Positions 16,376 through 26,365 of a stretch of 64,000 nucleotides of DNA are shown here, piece by piece. This DNA is from G963674665 sp963674665. Its GTDB lineage: Bacteria; Desulfobacterota; Desulfovibrionia; Desulfovibrionales; Desulfovibrionaceae. A program made the translations under genes and the position numbers. The notes below the pieces were generated by a model. The model did not search any database and was not told the origin of the DNA. It saw only the letters and a program-made list of their open reading frames with translations. Every line of letters starts with the position of its first letter. The first letter of the stretch is position 1. Location: the NCBI GenBank assembly GCA_963674665.2, contig CAXXPL010000005.1, positions 124,001-188,000 of the forward strand, in the 5' to 3' direction.

Positions 16376-17908
16376 TCACTCCACCTCCCCGGTATAGCGC
16401 AATCCCAGAGACAGCCCGGCCTCGGACTCGTTCTTCAGGGACAGAGCGCGATTCGTGGGGGTGAAGCCCGCCTGTTGCAGGTTTCGCTCGAATTCGATCT
16501 GCAGTTGTTGCGTGCGCGCCAGGTTGCCCGGAATCCGGGCCTTCATGTCCACCAGCACGCCTTCCTCTTCGTAGCGAACGCTCAGGCTGTCCAGGCAGAT
16601 TTCGTCCGGTTTGGCCTTGGCGAGCCGGTTCCATATCCGCACCAGGGGAGGGAGTTCCCTGGCCCTGGCCAGTGATTCCGCGAGGGAGACATAGGGAGCA
16701 AGGCTCCGGGAATCGGACTTGACCGGTTCGGCCGCTTTGGCATCCAGAAAGGCGATTTGGTTCTCCAGGGTCTTGCACTGTTGCAGGAGCTCCTTGTTCC
16801 CCTGACTCAGGAACAGGGCCAGCACGGCGAACAGGATCGCCCCCCCGAGTATACCTGCCCAGATGGCCTTCTCCTTCCGCTCCAGTGGCAGTATCCATCT
16901 TTCGCATCTGGAGCCCAGGCTCGCGGACAAGGGGAGTCCGCGCATCACGCCGGGCAGGGCGCTCCACCATGTCTCGCCCCGGAGCGATACCGGTTCCAGG
17001 GGCCAGCGGACCAGCACAAGGTTGTTTTCCAGGTAGGTGACCTCTGAGAACTCCTGGTCGTGGTTCTCCGGGAGCAAGGGGTCTATGAGGCAGAGCCGAT
17101 TCACCGCGCCCAGGTTCCGCTTCTCCAGGGATTTGAGATCCTGGCGAATGGTCTGGAGGCACTCGCCCGCGCCTGTCTCTCCTTCTTCGGACAGGGTGTA
17201 GCGCCGGGCCAGATGAATGTCCCTGCCTTTGCCCACCAGGAGGAGCAGGCTGCCTTCCTGGCGGAATCCCACCGCATGGAGTTTGTTCCCGGGGAGTTTC
17301 ATGATCACCCCCCGCAACAGGGCCACGATGTCGAATATGGCGAGCCCCATGGCGCTGAGGGATTGGGTCCGCAACAGCGCCTCGTGCCGCGTCCTGGGAA
17401 CGATCTGGTAGAGCACAAGGGCCTCGTTGTCTGGTCCCCTGCGCTTCTGGTAGATCACCAGGCTGGATTCGTCGGTGAGGTCTCCGAGGTCCTCCAGCCG
17501 CTTGCGGGCAAGCACCTCGGCGTACCTGTAGTTCCCCCTCACAGGGAGTACGCCGACGCTCTCGTTCTTGGTGGAGGCCATGACGTAACAGGCAAAGCCT
17601 GAACACTCCTGGTGGCCTTGCACCGTTTCAGCCTTGCCATTGTGGAAACGCAGCCGCTCGCGTCCGTTGTCGAACACGAATTCCGGAACGGCGCCGCGCT
17701 GGAATGCGCGCCCCATGCATTCCGACTCCTGGGGAATGTGCCCTCCCTTGGCCGGTTTTCCAGACATGGAAGAATAGGAAGGGGACTCGGGCTCCGGAAG
17801 GGTGTCCTCGATGATGCCATAGGGAGAGGTTCGAAACTCATCCCCGGTCGAAACGTTAACGGGGCCTTGCGACGAAGGGGGCGGGGTCTTTCGTTTGTCT
17901 TCAGCCAT
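16376..17908 (-). CDS. PilN/GspL-like inner-membrane platform protein
   Basis: A 510-residue protein. The first 350 residues are cytoplasmic and include repeated beta/alpha elements (FACYVMASTKNESVGVLPVRG, LVIYQKRRG) of the sort seen in PilM/GspL. One membrane helix (KAIWAGILGGAILFAVLALFL) follows near residue 365, then a coiled-coil and a PilN-like ferredoxin fold (ICLDSLSVRYEEEGVLVDMKARI). The order cytoplasmic-helix-periplasmic is that of GspL, or of a PilM-PilN fusion. The ATG at 17908 begins MAEDKRK. It lies in a five-gene minus-strand set with GspE and GspF. Confidence 0.65.
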   Translation of the reverse strand: MAEDKRKTPPPSSQGPVNVSTGDEFRTSPYGIIEDTLPEPESPSYSSMSGKPAKGGHIPQESECMGRAFQRGAVPEFVFDNGRERLRFHNGKAETVQGHQECSGFACYVMASTKNESVGVLPVRGNYRYAEVLARKRLEDLGDLTDESSLVIYQKRRGPDNEALVLYQIVPRTRHEALLRTQSLSAMGLAIFDIVALLRGVIMKLPGNKLHAVGFRQEGSLLLLVGKGRDIHLARRYTLSEEGETGAGECLQTIRQDLKSLEKRNLGAVNRLCLIDPLLPENHDQEFSEVTYLENNLVLVRWPLEPVSLRGETWWSALPGVMRGLPLSASLGSRCERWILPLERKEKAIWAGILGGAILFAVLALFLSQGNKELLQQCKTLENQIAFLDAKAAEPVKSDSRSLAPYVSLAESLARARELPPLVRIWNRLAKAKPDEICLDSLSVRYEEEGVLVDMKARIPGNLARTQQLQIEFERNLQQAGFTPTNRALSLKNESEAGLSLGLRYTGEVE

Positions 17909-17919
17909 GATCAATCGGT

Positions 17920-18600
17920 TCAGCGGACAGGGATGAAAAAGGTTCCCCTGGCTTGCACTGCGTAGTTGTTTTCGTAGAGATGCGCCACAGAGAACGATTG
18001 AGGCAGAAAGCACGCCTTGTTGGCGTTGGTGCCGGACAGGGAAAAGGATCCCGCCGGGTTGGACAGGAAGCGGATCAGCTCCTGTATCCGCTCCGGAGTG
18101 TAGCGGGCTTCGCGCTCCAAATCCCGGGTGCGATCGGAAATCCCCTGCCGGATGCGTTTTAACTCCGCACGGTGCCGAATCTCGATCTCCCGGATCGTTT
18201 GGGCGTCGTTTTGCCTCGCAGAGCGAGGGGAGAGCGAACTCATGGCGTTTTGGTACTCCCGGTCAGCGGTGACAAGGGCTTGCTGCAGGTTCTGCAACAC
18301 AGAGTCGTTCCGGAGGGTTGCGGAGAGGTCCTTGTTGGTGTCCAGGTCCAGCCGATTGATGGCCCAGTTCTCGGGCACGAGCCCCAGTTCCCGTGCCGCG
18401 GCGCGTATGGTCTCGGCTTCCTCAACCATGCCCCGGTACTTGTCCAGTCTCGCTTTCAGGCTCTCCCTCTGGCGTAGCGCTCCTTGCAGGAGCGAGATCC
18501 GTTGCATCAGCACCTGACGTTCGGAATACTGCCCGTGCAGGCCCCATACCGAGGTCCCGAGGAGCAGGGTGAGCAGCAGGGCGATGATCCAGCGTTTCAT
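17920..18600 (-). CDS. Coiled-coil membrane protein of the secretion operon
   Basis: A 226-residue protein with an N-terminal membrane anchor (WIIALLLTLLLGTSVWGL) followed by long helical, coiled-coil segments (residues about 28-150) and a small C-terminal domain. The layout resembles PilO/GspM-type assembly proteins, and the gene sits between gspF and the PilN-like gene with 11-12 base gaps. No diagnostic motif was recognised, so the role is inferred from place and shape. Confidence 0.6.
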   Translation of the reverse strand: MKRWIIALLLTLLLGTSVWGLHGQYSERQVLMQRISLLQGALRQRESLKARLDKYRGMVEEAETIRAAARELGLVPENWAINRLDLDTNKDLSATLRNDSVLQNLQQALVTADREYQNAMSSLSPRSARQNDAQTIREIEIRHRAELKRIRQGISDRTRDLEREARYTPERIQELIRFLSNPAGSFSLSGTNANKACFLPQSFSVAHLYENNYAVQARGTFFIPVR

Positions 18601-18612
18601 GAGGAATCCTGG

Positions 18613-19836
18613 TTACAAAATTACGGTGAGCAGATCGTATATCGGCCAGAGCAACCCCACGATGATCAGGGCGAAAATGCCTCCCAGAAATATGAGCATG
18701 GCCGGTTCCAGGCTTTTTCCGAGTACTTCCACAAGCGAGTTCAGGCGCTCCCTGTAGATTTTGGCCACGAACAGCGTCTGTTCGTCGATCTTGCCCGCCT
18801 CCTCGCCCACAGTGATCATTCTGACGGCAAAAGGAGGCAGGGCGTTGGACTGGCGCAGTGAGCTGGAAAGGTTCAGCCCGTTGCGCAGGGAGTCCTGGAC
18901 CGCCAGAAATCGTTCCCTGAAGATGGTGTTGTTCAGGCTTCCGATGATGATGTCCAGGGTACGCACGACTCCTATGCCCGCGGCCATGAGGCTGCCCAGG
19001 TACTCGCTGATGCGGGCCACCAGGGACAGCTCAATGACCTGTTTGATAACCGGGATGCGCAGCAGGGTCCAGTCCATGCCCCTGCGTACCCTGGAAGAGC
19101 GTGTTCGCAGGATCGGCAGGATGATCAGAACACCAAGGCATGCCAGGAAAAAATGCATGAAATAGGCTTGAACGAGGTCCGACGCCGTTATAAGGGCTCT
19201 GGTGACCAGTGGCAGCTCCACGTTCATCTGGTGAAACAGCTGCACAAGCTGTGGCACCACCCAGATGAACCAGAACACCGTGATCCCGATGGTCATGGCG
19301 AAGAGAAAGGCCGGGTAGAGCAGGGCGCGCTTGGTGGCGCCGATGATCTCGTCAAAGTGCAGGAGATGCTGTGCCGACTTGCGCAGCATGGAGTCAAGTC
19401 GGCCGGTCTCCTCGCCAATGCGGCACATGGAGATTATCAGGGGGGAGAACACGCCGGGATGGCGGCTCATAGCCTGGGACAGGGTCTGGCCGTTTTCGAT
19501 GTCCACACGGATGAAGCGTAGCACCTGTATGAGCATGGGGTTGCGCTGGTCATGCCTTACGTCGTTGATGGCGGTGAGCACCGGCACACCGGCGGCGAGG
19601 AGCAGTGAGAGGTTGTTGAGCACCTCGGCCAGCTGTTTGCGTTTTACCTTGCGCAGGCTCTGGCTGATTTTGGCCACCAGGGTGGAAAAAGCGTCCAGAG
19701 GCCTGATGGAGAGCACAACGCCCCCCTGGCGCTCCAGATAGCGGATGGCCGGGGTGACGTCGTCAAAGGGCAGGGTGGCCCGCCCCCGGCTGATCTTGCC
19801 CGTGTCCTCGAGCATCTTGTATTGGAACATGGCCAT
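18613..19836 (-). CDS. gspF: Type II secretion / type IV pilus platform protein GspF
   Basis: A 407-residue inner-membrane protein with two T2SSF repeats, each followed by hydrophobic helices (YPAFLFAMTIGITVFWFIWVVP, YFMHFFLACLGVLIILPIL and a C-terminal LIFLGGIFALIIVGLLWPIYDLL). MCRIGEETGRLD and ITVGEEAGKID are the two repeat signatures, and the last reads into the C-terminal helix. It forms the membrane platform with GspE. The ATG at 19836 has AAGGGGGCG upstream. Confidence 0.9.
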   Translation of the reverse strand: MAMFQYKMLEDTGKISRGRATLPFDDVTPAIRYLERQGGVVLSIRPLDAFSTLVAKISQSLRKVKRKQLAEVLNNLSLLLAAGVPVLTAINDVRHDQRNPMLIQVLRFIRVDIENGQTLSQAMSRHPGVFSPLIISMCRIGEETGRLDSMLRKSAQHLLHFDEIIGATKRALLYPAFLFAMTIGITVFWFIWVVPQLVQLFHQMNVELPLVTRALITASDLVQAYFMHFFLACLGVLIILPILRTRSSRVRRGMDWTLLRIPVIKQVIELSLVARISEYLGSLMAAGIGVVRTLDIIIGSLNNTIFRERFLAVQDSLRNGLNLSSSLRQSNALPPFAVRMITVGEEAGKIDEQTLFVAKIYRERLNSLVEVLGKSLEPAMLIFLGGIFALIIVGLLWPIYDLLTVIL

Positions 19837-19867
19837 AACGCCCCCTTGTGAGATAAAGGCGTTTTGC

Positions 19868-19899
19868 GGGGAAGCCCCTTTTCCAAAAGGATTTCCCCC
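19868..19899. repeat. G-rich hairpin between gspE and gspF
   Basis: GGGGAAGCCCCTTTT pairs imperfectly with AAAAGGATTTCCCCC around two bases. It lies in the 98-bp gap within the operon and could cut transcription partly. Confidence 0.5.
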
Positions 19900-19934
19900 G
19901 GAATTCCCGAAAAATTAATCCGTTCTTCCCTCGC

Positions 19935-21584
19935 TCAATAGCGCGTGCGGCCGAGCACGCGTTGCAGCTCCTCGACAGTGGTCTGGCCGTGGACGACCTT
20001 GTGCACGCCCACGTCGAACATCGTCCTGAGCCCCTTGTCCAGGGCGGCCTGGTGCAGGTCCGAGAGCCGGGCCTCGCGGTCGAGCATTTCACGCAGCTCC
20101 TTGTCCAGGAACAGAATTTCGTAGATCAGGGTACGGCCGAGATACCCCGTGTGGTTGCAGACCTCGCACGCGTCCCCTTTGACCAGGGTGGCGGCTTCCA
20201 CACCCAGGTAGTCGAGCTCCTCCCTGGAGGGGAGGTACTCCCTTCTGCAGGAGGGGCACACGGTGCGCACCAGCCGCTGGCTCACGACGCAGAGCAGGCT
20301 CTCCGCCAGGGTCAGGTTGCTCATGCCCAGGCCGTGCAACCTCGGGATGGCGCCCAACGCGGTGTTGGCGTGCAGGGTGGAGAGCACCAGGTGACCGGTG
20401 GTGGCGGCGGTGATGGCCGTCCTCGCGGTCTCCTCGTCACGCATCTCGCCAATGAGGATGATGTCCGGGTCGTGGCGTAGAAAATGGCGCATTGCGTTGG
20501 AAAATTCATAGCCCGCGGCCTCGTTGACCTCGGTCTGTCTGGCAAGGGGCACCAGGTACTCGATGGGGTTTTCCACGGTGAGCACGTTCTTTCCCAGCAG
20601 GTCCAGGGACATAAGCCCGGCCACCAGGGTGGTGGATTTTCCCGAGCCGGACGGGCCTGTGAGCAGGACAATGCCGAAAGGCTCGCTGAAGGCGCGCTCC
20701 AGGATTTCCAGGTCCCGCTCCAGGAATCCCAGGCTGGTGAGGCTGAAGCTGGCCCTTTCCTGGGAGAGCAGGCGCAGCACGATGTTTTCGCCAAAGGGCG
20801 TCACCACGCTGGATGCGCGGATGTCGAAGCGGCGCTCCAGCAGGTTGGCGGTCCATCTTCCGTCCTGGGGCACGCGCTGTTCCGAGATGTCCATGCCCGC
20901 GGTGAGCTTGATGGCCGTGATGACTCGTTGCAGCTGCCTGGGCAGGAACAGCTCGTTGATCAGCACCCCGTCGATGCGGAAGGCGAGGCTGATGCCATCG
21001 GCCATGGGCCGGATGTGCACGTCGGTGCTGCGCCTCTTCACCGCCAGCAAGAGCATGTAGTGGATGAAGGCATCAGGATTCACCGTCAAGCTGGCGTCCT
21101 GGGCCAGGGTGTCGATTTCCCGGCGCAGCATGTTCTCCACAGGATTGTCGAGGAAATAGAAGAAGTTGTAGATGGACCCCACGACCCTGCTTTCTTCGGC
21201 CATGACAAACAGGGGGCGCAGGCCCGAGGCCCTGACCACGGCCTGCTCCAGCTTCTGATCGGGAAGTTCGCAGGTGGCGGTGAGCAGGCGTTGGTCCCCG
21301 GTTACCTTGATGGGGAAGAAGCGCAGGGATAGGCAGAGGTTGCGGTTGAAGCGCCGAAGGACATCGTTGTCCGGCTGCACGGTGTTCAGGTTGATGTATT
21401 CGAGCTGGAGCTGCTCGGCCACGGTGGTGGCGAGGTCGTACTCCGAGACGAGGCCGATGCGGGTGAGCACCGATCCCAGCTTCTCCCGCGTGACCTGCTG
21501 CGCCTGCAGGGCGTAGCGGATGTGTTCATCCGTGATGAACCCGCGTTCCTTGAGGAGGTCTCCAAGTCGTATGGGGTCTGCCAT
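19935..21584 (-). CDS. gspE: Type II secretion / type IV pilus ATPase GspE
   Basis: A 549-residue hexameric ATPase. An N-terminal GspE_N domain (LGDLLKERGFITDEHIRYAL) leads to the ATPase with Walker A TGPSGSGKST near residue 312, an Asp box, Walker B DIILIGEMRDEETA and the His-box HLVLSTLHANTALGAIPRL. Two CxxC pairs (CPSCRREY and CEVCNHTGYLG) form the zinc site of pilus-extension and T2SS ATPases, so this is not a PilT-type retraction motor. The ATG at 21584 is used; the open frame extends upstream without homology. Confidence 0.93.
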   Translation of the reverse strand: MADPIRLGDLLKERGFITDEHIRYALQAQQVTREKLGSVLTRIGLVSEYDLATTVAEQLQLEYINLNTVQPDNDVLRRFNRNLCLSLRFFPIKVTGDQRLLTATCELPDQKLEQAVVRASGLRPLFVMAEESRVVGSIYNFFYFLDNPVENMLRREIDTLAQDASLTVNPDAFIHYMLLLAVKRRSTDVHIRPMADGISLAFRIDGVLINELFLPRQLQRVITAIKLTAGMDISEQRVPQDGRWTANLLERRFDIRASSVVTPFGENIVLRLLSQERASFSLTSLGFLERDLEILERAFSEPFGIVLLTGPSGSGKSTTLVAGLMSLDLLGKNVLTVENPIEYLVPLARQTEVNEAAGYEFSNAMRHFLRHDPDIILIGEMRDEETARTAITAATTGHLVLSTLHANTALGAIPRLHGLGMSNLTLAESLLCVVSQRLVRTVCPSCRREYLPSREELDYLGVEAATLVKGDACEVCNHTGYLGRTLIYEILFLDKELREMLDREARLSDLHQAALDKGLRTMFDVGVHKVVHGQTTVEELQRVLGRTRY

Positions 21585-21865
21585 GTCCGCTCGCCCGCCG
21601 GAAGTCTTCGCACATCGGGGTGCGCTGTCCAGAAGATGGATTCCCTGGCATGCTCGGCGGGGACAATAACAGCTGAATGCCGAAGAGAAAAGCGGCAACC
21701 AACCGTCTTTCAAGGAAATGGCCGTGAAACGCCGATGTGGTTCCTGCGTCCCTGCATGCGGGAAATTCTCACATATAACAGTATTCTAGATTTTTTCCAG
21801 AAAAATTGCAAGGGGAACGGCTGTTTTACGCGTAGTTCTTCCATGCCGGCTCGTGAGAGCTGGCG

Positions 21866-23812
21866 TCACTCCAGGCCAAAGCTCATGGGTTTTCCGCCCT
21901 CTGAAGGCGCGGGCGCGTCCCACTCCCGGACCTGGGGCTCCTTCGGCTTGTCGTCAGTCGCTGGTTTGGGCTTGGGCTTCACGGCCTGTCCAGGGCGGGC
22001 GCGCTTGTTCGTGGTGTATATCCAGAACAGGGTGACCGGGTCGGGCTTGCCCGTGACCTTGAGTCCGTGGTCGCGCTGGAAGCGCTCCAGGGCTTTCCAT
22101 GTGCCCGGCCCCACCGTGCCGTCGATTCCCATGCGGTAGTACCCAAGCGCATCCAAACGCTTTTGCAGGGTTATCACCTCAGGGGAGCGGAAATTAAGGT
22201 CATATCCCTCCAAGGCGAGAGGAGGGCGCCAGAGCACGATCCAGGCCGGTCCGAAATCACTGTAAAGCTGCCAGGGAAACGCGGTAAAGGGAACGCTCCC
22301 CTTGGGCGGGAGGGCCTCCAGGGTCAGCAGGCGCAGAGGAGTCTCCTCCCCCTCCAGCTTCTGTCGCAGGTTCTTGGCAAACTCCTCGGGGGCATTGTCC
22401 ATCAGCGCTTGGTACAAGGCTATGTTGAGATTTTCCAGTGACCAGGGGCCCAGAAACTCGGTGGCCGCGTTCCGGAGCTCACGGGAGGCCTGACGCGGAG
22501 TCTCCGCGGCCTTTTCCTCGGGAGCAGGGGCAAGGGGTGCCGGCTTCTTCACATTCAAGCCGTCATCCGAGGTTCGGTCCGCCAGAGCGTCCCCTGGCGC
22601 TGAGGGGCTTTGCTCGTCCCCTCTAGTCGCGGTGTCCGGCAATGGCGTGGGTGATTCCGCTTGGGACGGTTCCGGAGGCGCTGTCGGTTCAGCGGCGGGT
22701 TCCGGCTCTGGAAGGGGCTCGGGCTTGGGCGCGGGCTGGACAGCCACGGGTTGCTGTTCCGGAGCGGGCGGCTCCTCGCCCTTGAAGGGCTGCGCAGTCG
22801 TTTGCTCCGGCGCTGGTGGCCGGGGACTCACGGCCACTTCCCCATGTCCGGGTGCATCGTTGCTCAGGGGCGAGGGGGTCCAGGGTGCCCAGAATGTGAC
22901 CCCGGTGAGCAGCAGGAGCACTGCCGCGCCTCCGATTCCTCCCCAGAGCCCGACCTTGCGCAGCTTGATGCGCCGCAGCCTCCGGGCCAGGGTGTCGTCC
23001 CAGGTGCCCACCTCCTTGAGCGCGTCCATGACCGTGAGCATGGCGATGCGGCGCTCGTCCCGGGCAACCGTGGCGTACAGGGCCTTCTCCATGAGCAGGT
23101 TGAGGAGGCGGAAGTTGCCCGCAGAGGCCTGCCAGAGCAGGCTCAGGGCCTGGCCGTCGAGCTTGAAGTCCACCTCGGTCAGGGAGAGCTTGTAGCCCAG
23201 GTAGTCCTTGACTTCGCTCCTGGTCAGCGGCGGGAGCTCGTGAAACACGTTGATTCGGCTGCGGAGCTGGCGCATCTGCGGCTGGTCCAGGCCCGCGCGC
23301 AGTTCAGGCTGGCCGCAGAGCAGGATCTGCACCAGCTTTTCGCCGTTGAATTCCAGGTTGGAGAGCATGCGCAGCACCTCCATGGCCTGGAAATCGACGA
23401 GATGCGCCTCGTCCAGGATTATGGCGCAGTTGTTCCCGGCCTTGTTCTCCTCGAGGAAGAAGCGGTGCAGGGTGTCCAACAACTCGGCCAGGTTGGCGGC
23501 TTCGGAGGTCTGGATGCCGAAATCCCTGGCAATGGCCTGGAGCAGTTCGGTCTTGTTGAGCAGTGTGTTGAAAATCCAGGAGGAGCGTATGTTTTCGCGC
23601 TCCAGCAGGGGAATGAGCTGTAGCAGCATGGAGGTCTTGCCCAGGCCCACCTCCCCCACGAGCACGAGAAAACCCTTGTGGGCGGCGATGCCGTAAATCA
23701 ACTCCTCGAGAATGCGCCTGGTGGCGTCGGTCTGGAAATAGTGTTCCTTGCAGGCGCCGGGAGGGAAAGGATTTATATCGATGCCTAGGGCTTCGTATTT
23801 TTCGGAACTCAT
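21866..23812 (-). CDS. ExeA/MshM-type AAA ATPase with peptidoglycan-binding domain
   Basis: A 648-residue protein. The AAA domain has Walker A GEVGLGKT at residues 53-60 and Walker B IILDEAHLV near 131. One membrane helix near residue 305 follows, then a Pro/Glu/Ala-rich spacer and a C-terminal PG_binding_1 domain (LQKRLDALGYYRMGIDGTVG). In ExeAB systems this protein uses ATP and the wall-binding domain to place the secretin through peptidoglycan. It is 280 bp upstream of gspE in the same direction and right after the penicillin-binding protein gene. No secretin is seen in the window. Confidence 0.85.
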   Translation of the reverse strand: MSSEKYEALGIDINPFPPGACKEHYFQTDATRRILEELIYGIAAHKGFLVLVGEVGLGKTSMLLQLIPLLERENIRSSWIFNTLLNKTELLQAIARDFGIQTSEAANLAELLDTLHRFFLEENKAGNNCAIILDEAHLVDFQAMEVLRMLSNLEFNGEKLVQILLCGQPELRAGLDQPQMRQLRSRINVFHELPPLTRSEVKDYLGYKLSLTEVDFKLDGQALSLLWQASAGNFRLLNLLMEKALYATVARDERRIAMLTVMDALKEVGTWDDTLARRLRRIKLRKVGLWGGIGGAAVLLLLTGVTFWAPWTPSPLSNDAPGHGEVAVSPRPPAPEQTTAQPFKGEEPPAPEQQPVAVQPAPKPEPLPEPEPAAEPTAPPEPSQAESPTPLPDTATRGDEQSPSAPGDALADRTSDDGLNVKKPAPLAPAPEEKAAETPRQASRELRNAATEFLGPWSLENLNIALYQALMDNAPEEFAKNLRQKLEGEETPLRLLTLEALPPKGSVPFTAFPWQLYSDFGPAWIVLWRPPLALEGYDLNFRSPEVITLQKRLDALGYYRMGIDGTVGPGTWKALERFQRDHGLKVTGKPDPVTLFWIYTTNKRARPGQAVKPKPKPATDDKPKEPQVREWDAPAPSEGGKPMSFGLE

Positions 23813-23880
23813 AGTGACTCCATGACGGCCCATAGTGCAGCGATCGGCAGTGAAAGGCAACAGAACTTGAAGGGGGCGGA

Positions 23881-26346
23881 TCAGAAAAGTTGCTTGAGCA
23901 GATACTCTTCCTGGCTCGTGGAGGAACCCCCGCCACTGGAGCCGCCCTGGGGGTTCTGGCTGTTGTAGGTGCCGTCCAGGACATAGTTGTTGGAGTACCC
24001 TTCCTCATACCCTTCGATGAACGAGGGGTTGCCCAGGGAGGCGCCCATGAAGGGGAGATAGTACTCTCCGCTGCTGTTTTCCTCGGATGGGAAGCCCGCG
24101 GAGGTGATGTGCTGGAACACGATGTTGTCGGGGCGGGTGAAGTCCTGCTCGTGATAGAACGGCTCCACGGCCTTGCGGTACTGCATCCAGATGGGCAGGG
24201 CGGCGCGGGAACCCGTTTCCTTGCGCCCCATGGGCTCGATCTGGTCGAAGCCCACGTAGACGCCTGTGAGCAGATATGGAGAGAAGCCGATGAACCAGGC
24301 GTCCTGCTCGTCGTTGGTGGTGCCGGTCTTGCCCGCCAGAGGGCGCTTCAGGGAGCGGGCTCTGGCCGCTGTTCCCCTGACGACAACCTCCTTGAGCATG
24401 CTGGCCATGACAAAGGCGTTCTGCGGCGAGATGGCCGGGTGGGGCTTGGGCCGGGACTCGTAGAGGTCCTCGTCGCGGTTGTTCTTGATGGAGAGTACCA
24501 GCCTGGGCTCGATATAGGAGCCGTCGCGGGCAAAGGCCGTGTATGCCTGGCACAGGTTGATGGGCGTCACGGCCACGGAGCCCAGGGCGATGGGCAGGTA
24601 GGGGCCGAAGTCTCCCTTCAGGCCCATGACCTTGGCCCTGTCCAGCACGCGCTGGATGCCGATCATGTCCGCAACCCGAATGGTGACCAGATTGCGCGAC
24701 TTGCACAAAGCGGTGCATAGCATGGTGGGGCCGTAGAATTCGCCTGAATAGTTCTTGGGTTCCCAGACCTTCATGGTGACCGGATCCACGTGCACAAAGG
24801 GCTCGTCCATGACCACCGATGCGGGGGAGAATCCAGCGTCCAGGGCTGCGGAATAGACAATGGGCTTGAAAGCGGAGCCTGGCTGGCGCATGGCCTGGGT
24901 GGCGCGATTGAATTGGCTGGCCTTGAAGTCGTAGCCGCCCACCAGGGCGACGACATCACCCTTGGACGGCTCGATGGAGACCATGGCTCCCTGAACTTTT
25001 GGCCACTGGCGGATGGAGAGGTCCAGAGGCTTGCCTTTTTCAGGCTCCTTGTCCAGGGCCGCCCAGATGACGTCCCCAGGGTTCAGGACCTTTTTGGCGT
25101 CCTTGATACTGGGAACCTGCTCGGTGGCCAGTTTGGGGTTGGGCTGGCGGCACCAGTGCATGCTCTCCACGCCGACGAATCCGGTGTCCGGACCCACCCG
25201 CACCGTGGCGCCCTTGCCTTCCACCTTGGTCACCAGCACCTTGAACCAGTCGCCCACCTTTACGTCCGTGGGCAGCAGGTTCCCCTTGAGAAAATTGTCG
25301 AACTCCGCAGGTTCGAGATGTTTCAGCGGCCCCAGCCAGCCCCTGCGGCGGGAGGAAGCCTCCAGGCCGTCACGCAGGGCCTGCTCCGCGAACTTCTGAT
25401 GCTCGCTGTCCATGGCCGTATAGACCTTGAGTCCGGCCTCGTAGACCGCGTCCTCTCCGCTGCGCCCCCATGTGAGATTGGGGTTCTTGGCCACCTCGGA
25501 GCTCATGTTCTCCATGAGCCAGCGCCGGACTTCTTCCAGATAGTATGCGCCGACCCCCCATGAGGGGTCTTCCATCTGCTTGTAGACCAGCTCATACTCC
25601 ATGGCTTTGTCGTACTCCTCCTGGGTGATCCAGGTGAGCTCCTTGAGGCGCGAGAGCACATAGTGCTGTCTTGCCTTGGCGGCCTTGGGATAGCGGTAGG
25701 GATTGTAGCGCGTGGGCGCCTTGGGCAATCCGGCGAGAAGGGCGGCTTCCGCGAGGTTCAGGTCCAGGGCGTGCTTGCCGAAGTAGGTTTGCGCCGCGGC
25801 TTCAACGCCGTAGGCGTTGGCGCCCAGGAAGATCTCGTTGAGGTAGATGGTCAAGATGTCGTTCTTGCTCATTTGGTGCTCCAGGCGGTAGGCCAGGATC
25901 GCCTCCTTGATCTTGCGGGCGTAGCTCTTTTCCGAGGTCAGCAGGATGCGCTTGACCACCTGCTGGGTGATGGTGCTGGCTCCTTGTACGATGTCCCCGG
26001 CGGTGAGGTTCTTGGACAGGGCACGAAAAATGGCGGTGAGGTCGATGCCCTCGTGCTCGTAGAAGGCGCTGTCCTCGGAGGCCAGGAACGCCTTGACCAG
26101 GTAGGGGGACATGGCGTCGATGCCTATGAGGAAGCGTTTTTCCCGATACAGCTGCCCCATGATCAGACCGTCGCGCGAATAGACCGTGGTCACGAGGGCG
26201 GGCTTGTATTCCCAGATTTTTGCGAATTCCTTGGTTTCTCCCACGGCGCGTTCATGCAGCCAGAGCGAGCTGCTTCCCAGGGCGGGTGCGGCTCCGGCGG
26301 AGAGGAAAAGCATGACGGAAAGGAGCAGGGAAAGAGAAGATTTCAT
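23881..26346 (-). CDS. Class A penicillin-binding protein 1A
   Basis: An 821-residue peptidoglycan synthase. The GT51 glycosyltransferase shows ASEDSAFYEHEGIDL near residue 94 and GASTITQQVVKR. The transpeptidase shows the active-site SAFK near residue 489 (QPGSAFKP), SRN (CKSRNLVTI) and KTGTT near 670. A Ser/Gly-rich tail ends the protein. The N-terminus (LSLLLSVMLFLSAGAAPALG) looks more like a cleavable signal peptide than a permanent anchor, which is unusual for this class. The ATG is at 26346; the gene begins 19 bp after the next upstream gene's stop. Confidence 0.93.
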   Translation of the reverse strand: MKSSLSLLLSVMLFLSAGAAPALGSSSLWLHERAVGETKEFAKIWEYKPALVTTVYSRDGLIMGQLYREKRFLIGIDAMSPYLVKAFLASEDSAFYEHEGIDLTAIFRALSKNLTAGDIVQGASTITQQVVKRILLTSEKSYARKIKEAILAYRLEHQMSKNDILTIYLNEIFLGANAYGVEAAAQTYFGKHALDLNLAEAALLAGLPKAPTRYNPYRYPKAAKARQHYVLSRLKELTWITQEEYDKAMEYELVYKQMEDPSWGVGAYYLEEVRRWLMENMSSEVAKNPNLTWGRSGEDAVYEAGLKVYTAMDSEHQKFAEQALRDGLEASSRRRGWLGPLKHLEPAEFDNFLKGNLLPTDVKVGDWFKVLVTKVEGKGATVRVGPDTGFVGVESMHWCRQPNPKLATEQVPSIKDAKKVLNPGDVIWAALDKEPEKGKPLDLSIRQWPKVQGAMVSIEPSKGDVVALVGGYDFKASQFNRATQAMRQPGSAFKPIVYSAALDAGFSPASVVMDEPFVHVDPVTMKVWEPKNYSGEFYGPTMLCTALCKSRNLVTIRVADMIGIQRVLDRAKVMGLKGDFGPYLPIALGSVAVTPINLCQAYTAFARDGSYIEPRLVLSIKNNRDEDLYESRPKPHPAISPQNAFVMASMLKEVVVRGTAARARSLKRPLAGKTGTTNDEQDAWFIGFSPYLLTGVYVGFDQIEPMGRKETGSRAALPIWMQYRKAVEPFYHEQDFTRPDNIVFQHITSAGFPSEENSSGEYYLPFMGASLGNPSFIEGYEEGYSNNYVLDGTYNSQNPQGGSSGGGSSTSQEEYLLKQLF

Positions 26347-26365
26347 GGTGAAAAACCGAATGATT

